Positions 7,701 through 8,242 of a stretch of DNA of 8,242 nt are shown here, in pieces. The notes under the pieces are model-generated. The model was not told the origin of the DNA and made no database searches. It was given only the letters and a program-made list of their open reading frames with translations. Source of the stretch: Candidatus Uhrbacteria bacterium (GTDB taxonomy: Bacteria; Patescibacteriota; Patescibacteriia; UBA9934); the NCBI GenBank assembly GCA_030688135.1, contig JAUYIW010000016.1, positions 1-8,242 on the forward strand, given 5' to 3'. The translations under genes and the position numbers were made by a program. The number at the start of each line of letters is the position of its first letter. Position 1 is the stretch's first letter.

Positions 7701-8242
7701 CGCGATGTTACTTGGTACGGAGAAGAATATTCAGGAAATGCCATACCTAATAAATATCCTTTACAACACCTTAGTCAGGTAAATATTGCTCCGCGTGGCT
7801 ATTGCGCGTTCGACAGTGAAAGTTGTGAAACAGACGATGACTGTAGTACTGATGCGGGTACGGGCGATACGTGCCTGCAGAATGGTTATTGTGGAAAAGT
7901 CTCTGACGCTTGCGATGTGGATGATGATTGCGCTGGAAGATCGAGCGATGATTACTCTTGCCAAACAGGTGGTGATTCGGAATATCGCCTTGCTATGAAG
8001 GCAGGATCTTGCGATGTTGGTTATGCGGATAGCTGTACTGTTGGATTTTGTGAAAATAGCAGTGCTCCATGTACGGGCGACGACGATTGCGGTACAGGCG
8101 AAGGTTCTTGCGTAACCGGAACATGCTACGACATTACCGAAGTTGATTGCTCGAATGATGGCGATTGTAACGAGATTACCGGTGAGTTCTGCTTGGCAGG
8201 CACTTGCGCGACAGATAAAGGAAGCTGTGATATTGATGGCGC
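1668..8242 (+). CDS. Giant secreted cysteine-rich multidomain surface protein, 3'-truncated by window edge
   Basis: Open for 2191 complete codons and still open at the last base. The ATG at 1668 gives a good signal peptide: NNGNKR, a hydrophobic stretch at residues 9-29, then A-H-A with likely cleavage after residue 35. Residues 36 to about 378 are helical with only two cysteines (142, 178), including KKIDKKLK (54-61), a hydrophobic stretch (about 63-93) and a C-x8-W motif (178-187). After residue 378 come 94 cysteines with very high Asp/Glu. Predicted beta-sandwich domains lie at about 680-860 (NSSFEVDADGNGVPDAW to IDDVQLEQ, CBM4/9-like) and about 1197-1384 (less clear). Eight C-x5-G-C motifs surround these, and C-x2-D-x-D-C repeats crowd the visible end. 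No enzyme active site is recognisable. The motif style matches unannotated giant proteins I remember from Parcubacteria. A role in attachment or in a surface appendage is inference. It probably shares a promoter with the upstream gene. Confidence 0.9.
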   Translation, partial: MHNNGNKRILNGITLLVIFISLNGTFLLAPRQAHAIPVEDIPARIFNKAESAVKKIDKKLKQALVTSITTGIINTMTYVANTAAYNLAVNIASGGDADLPLFDPRPPADYFRYIGMSAANEAISVINAENAVGGFLAEFGLCTPIDPYILLAKRVGVRSVYERPTLEADPLLGIENACGLNDIRRNWQSFVADTKAQFPDDQTRNEFILSTLSSSMEPEVNEFSSGMQLYADTIGRAATDAKNKFLPFLNSDGFQAVKNYITEAQETPASMVQFDFENQIDKQSGIPNQIGAALISNTDAILQVGVMAGSVFSNTLLSELTDRLYSGLFENVAYDDSPFDEDAGVTGSVDRAKESFKSLSTFTPLQVSDFNLLSEFSTCSTDIRSNSRRLYNCVIDTSFASVLARADAGDPLTIQEAIDEGYINGDWALIPPTDQARNQNSKCYSYGFCYSNLVKLRKARIIPIGWELAANSEDNSDSSPKTLQFVIDSFNECNSDGELDSDYPWCHLIDPDWVLTYPQHQCNTLAYGQLLEASGTDFRAEECVDYKSCIDEDDEGNCTGGYGYCVREQNIWRFRGDSCPEEYASCQGFTDRNGEDVNYLTTTIDSGECGDGNVGCLWYETVKEEDSAGAFDWPEITNTETAENASDAYKERVYFNSNVETCDESNGGCTQLIERTDDLNLNLVVNSSFEVDADGNGVPDAWLTTDIDTLNFDTENDVGRTANSAMSTGAGTVFQPGLTLGQSRFFTFSFFAAQSPDATSSDNTIQALVSLTDQSGAESVDLTGTSFTGDCAVYSALIKNVLLITATPDSDSYERFECIFTAPTLRDKSSLLHAVITFDANLLSSSATSSVLIDDVQLEQEADATTYHADYSDDYNSLSFMSVKLPPDYLGCDGGDDDPAECEGYARICAENNAGCNEYTPMTGDPTVFGKVTQLDECSASCVGYDTFKQEATLYEPDGEFPIYFIPDTAESCTAEAVGCDEFTNLSTEDKEYFTYLRGCVTEAQAEANTNSDKNAVFYTWEGSDIDGYQLKVWDLLESNLIVSTYEYADSGEVDSNPGGAPCSTWYSDDTGIHCEDDKGVSAGYLAADTDACDEHEDIFSNPDCREFYDEAGVIHYRQWTDTVTVNNACVTYRKTTIAGEDATAWQDNCEGSGGFFNTANNECVYYGFNEESNICSAEESGCRNYTGGRSANSRTALIDLFEDDTLENWDGNSASDVSLSNDSIATDGHSLKSVDTTSVWTHLYDYGSACADENGCDSGTDTLGAECTVQEGEQYCGTLENQLFGGKTYFLSFWAKGDGQIDVGFDTNFDPSSGAVIDIEGDGSLLSFGSSITLTDEWERFSLGPLDMDSITYPEFGEGTVLVFEPFVGVTFWIDTIVLREGEDDIAVIMDSWITPAICDQNLEGETSPQYQLGCQEYLDVNADTAYLKSFGGLCDEDQVGCAGYFKTNQTEDINAAIVGAVCNNVDADEDEDDIADTATGSTGCYMFTTDSGGTAFDEASGRLCTITLGQSSCTFDLDFYIPETLLSSLDQMSHISYVADTQLVEADRDIYAIVDSGDLCDSTEIGCMEVGVPVFSADLSVVDSWTTTFLLNLPEDYGDILCSASELFCEEFESTDEGTFYFKDPVGHVCEYTDSRIINGTSYRGWFREGTDEFCYGVGFCSESEDSDIACSLDSDCADHDDGDFGECDISVGEYLIGGDYSAQWRNGDTDYEGWVGLCNAEHDGCSEFRDPLDFDDSEFYGETDGGSYFFIDNENLDENTLLSAQKCNGEVSQKRGCTLFYDTGDTGFDYNSTATYIASARADVLFGKQPFDLVDPIDCDDEARSSITTIGGEEIDLCAQRCVYEDADLTGSSTTTSRRTGANAEDVNDGREWSWELDEIYVLSGSCYDDSDCTGYEGRDGDMVQGTCETEVLMENQGSEDSNVYQDVDRLENDTNRVLKVSRDRSCSEWLTCSSSYTVWDEATASYKTVCDGIDLCTDYSASGDESFCTAWDADDPAVVLSEDRYASRDVTWYGEEYSGNAIPNKYPLQHLSQVNIAPRGYCAFDSESCETDDDCSTDAGTGDTCLQNGYCGKVSDACDVDDDCAGRSSDDYSCQTGGDSEYRLAMKAGSCDVGYADSCTVGFCENSSAPCTGDDDCGTGEGSCVTGTCYDITEVDCSNDGDCNEITGEFCLAGTCATDKGSCDIDG
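3705..4250 (+). other. Carbohydrate-binding-module-like beta-sandwich domain (first)
   Basis: Residues about 680-860 of the giant protein. The entry motif NLVVNSSFEVD, followed by GNGVPDAW, is the usual first strand of CBM4/9-type jelly rolls; FFTFSFFAAQ resembles the central strand; and VLIDDVQLEQ is the characteristic final strand. Ca2+ is often bound near the first-strand Glu in this fold. Ligand preference cannot be read from sequence, and such domains also serve as non-glycan spacers. Confidence 0.65.
5256..5819 (+). other. Second CBM/LamG-like beta-sandwich domain
   Basis: Residues about 1197-1384 of the giant protein. LFEDDTLENWDGN at entry, TYFLSFWAKGDG in the middle and FWIDTIVLREGE at the end follow the same order of strands as the first domain, but with a different opening and an extra four-Cys stretch (about nt 5418-5510). 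Directly afterwards come DSWITPAICD and a resumption of the Cys-rich repeats. The fold assignment rests on strand pattern only. Confidence 0.5.
7803..8242 (+). repeat. Dense C-x2-D-x-D-C repeats at the visible C-terminal part
   Basis: Residues 2046-2191 hold about 20 cysteines in 146 residues. C-x2-D-x-D-C occurs at 2053-2059 (CETDDDC), 2082-2088 (CDVDDDC), 2135-2141 (CTGDDDC) and 2161-2167 (CSNDGDC), with isolated earlier copies at 1673-1679 (CSLDSDC) and 1890-1896 (CYDDSDC). Each is followed by further Cys in patterns such as C-x4-C, giving EGF- or Dickkopf-like knots that probably combine disulfides with Ca2+ binding. The array continues past the window end. Confidence 0.65.

Overview
The window carries three genes, all on the + strand, plus one structured intergenic region. 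It fits a Candidate Phyla Radiation (Patescibacteria, Parcubacteria-like) genome. The reasons are a thrombospondin-3-repeat membrane protein next to a giant secreted cysteine-rich protein whose motifs I remember from unannotated Parcubacteria proteins, short operon spacing, and a probable leaderless start. This taxonomic call is inference from protein style; no rRNA or marker tree is available. UGA is read as stop: it ends the first gene at the family's usual C-terminus, and no UGA occurs in the 2191 complete codons of the third gene. UGA-to-Gly lineages such as Gracilibacteria are therefore unlikely.

Layout. (1) 1-720: the 3' part of rsmA/ksgA, the 16S rRNA dimethyladenosine transferase, with its N-terminus outside the window. 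(2) 721-973: a 253-base non-coding gap. It holds a perfect 14-bp inverted repeat (839-877) flanked by an 8-bp direct repeat, TTTATT elements spaced 20-21 bp on the left, AATAAAC elements with the same spacing but opposite orientation on the right, and an extended -10 promoter immediately before the next gene. (3) 974-1651: a 225-residue membrane-anchored protein with paired Asp-rich calcium-binding repeats. (4) 1668 to the window end: a reading frame without a single stop, at least 2191 residues, still open at base 8242. I checked it codon by codon. It encodes a signal peptide, an almost Cys-free helical region of about 340 residues, then a very acidic region with 94 of its 96 cysteines. That region holds two predicted carbohydrate-binding-like beta-sandwich domains, at least eight copies of a C-x5-G-C-x2-aromatic/aliphatic motif, and C-x2-D-x-D-C repeats that become dense at the visible end.

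Genes 3 and 4 are 16 bases apart and very probably form one transcription unit driven from the promoter near 956-964. Together they look like a cell-surface or exported apparatus: an anchored Ca2+-binding protein made with a giant disulfide-rich, Ca2+/glycan-binding-like protein. Attachment to a host cell or a surface appendage is the natural hypothesis for an episymbiotic lineage, but nothing in the window proves it. rsmA is a housekeeping neighbour and probably separately transcribed.
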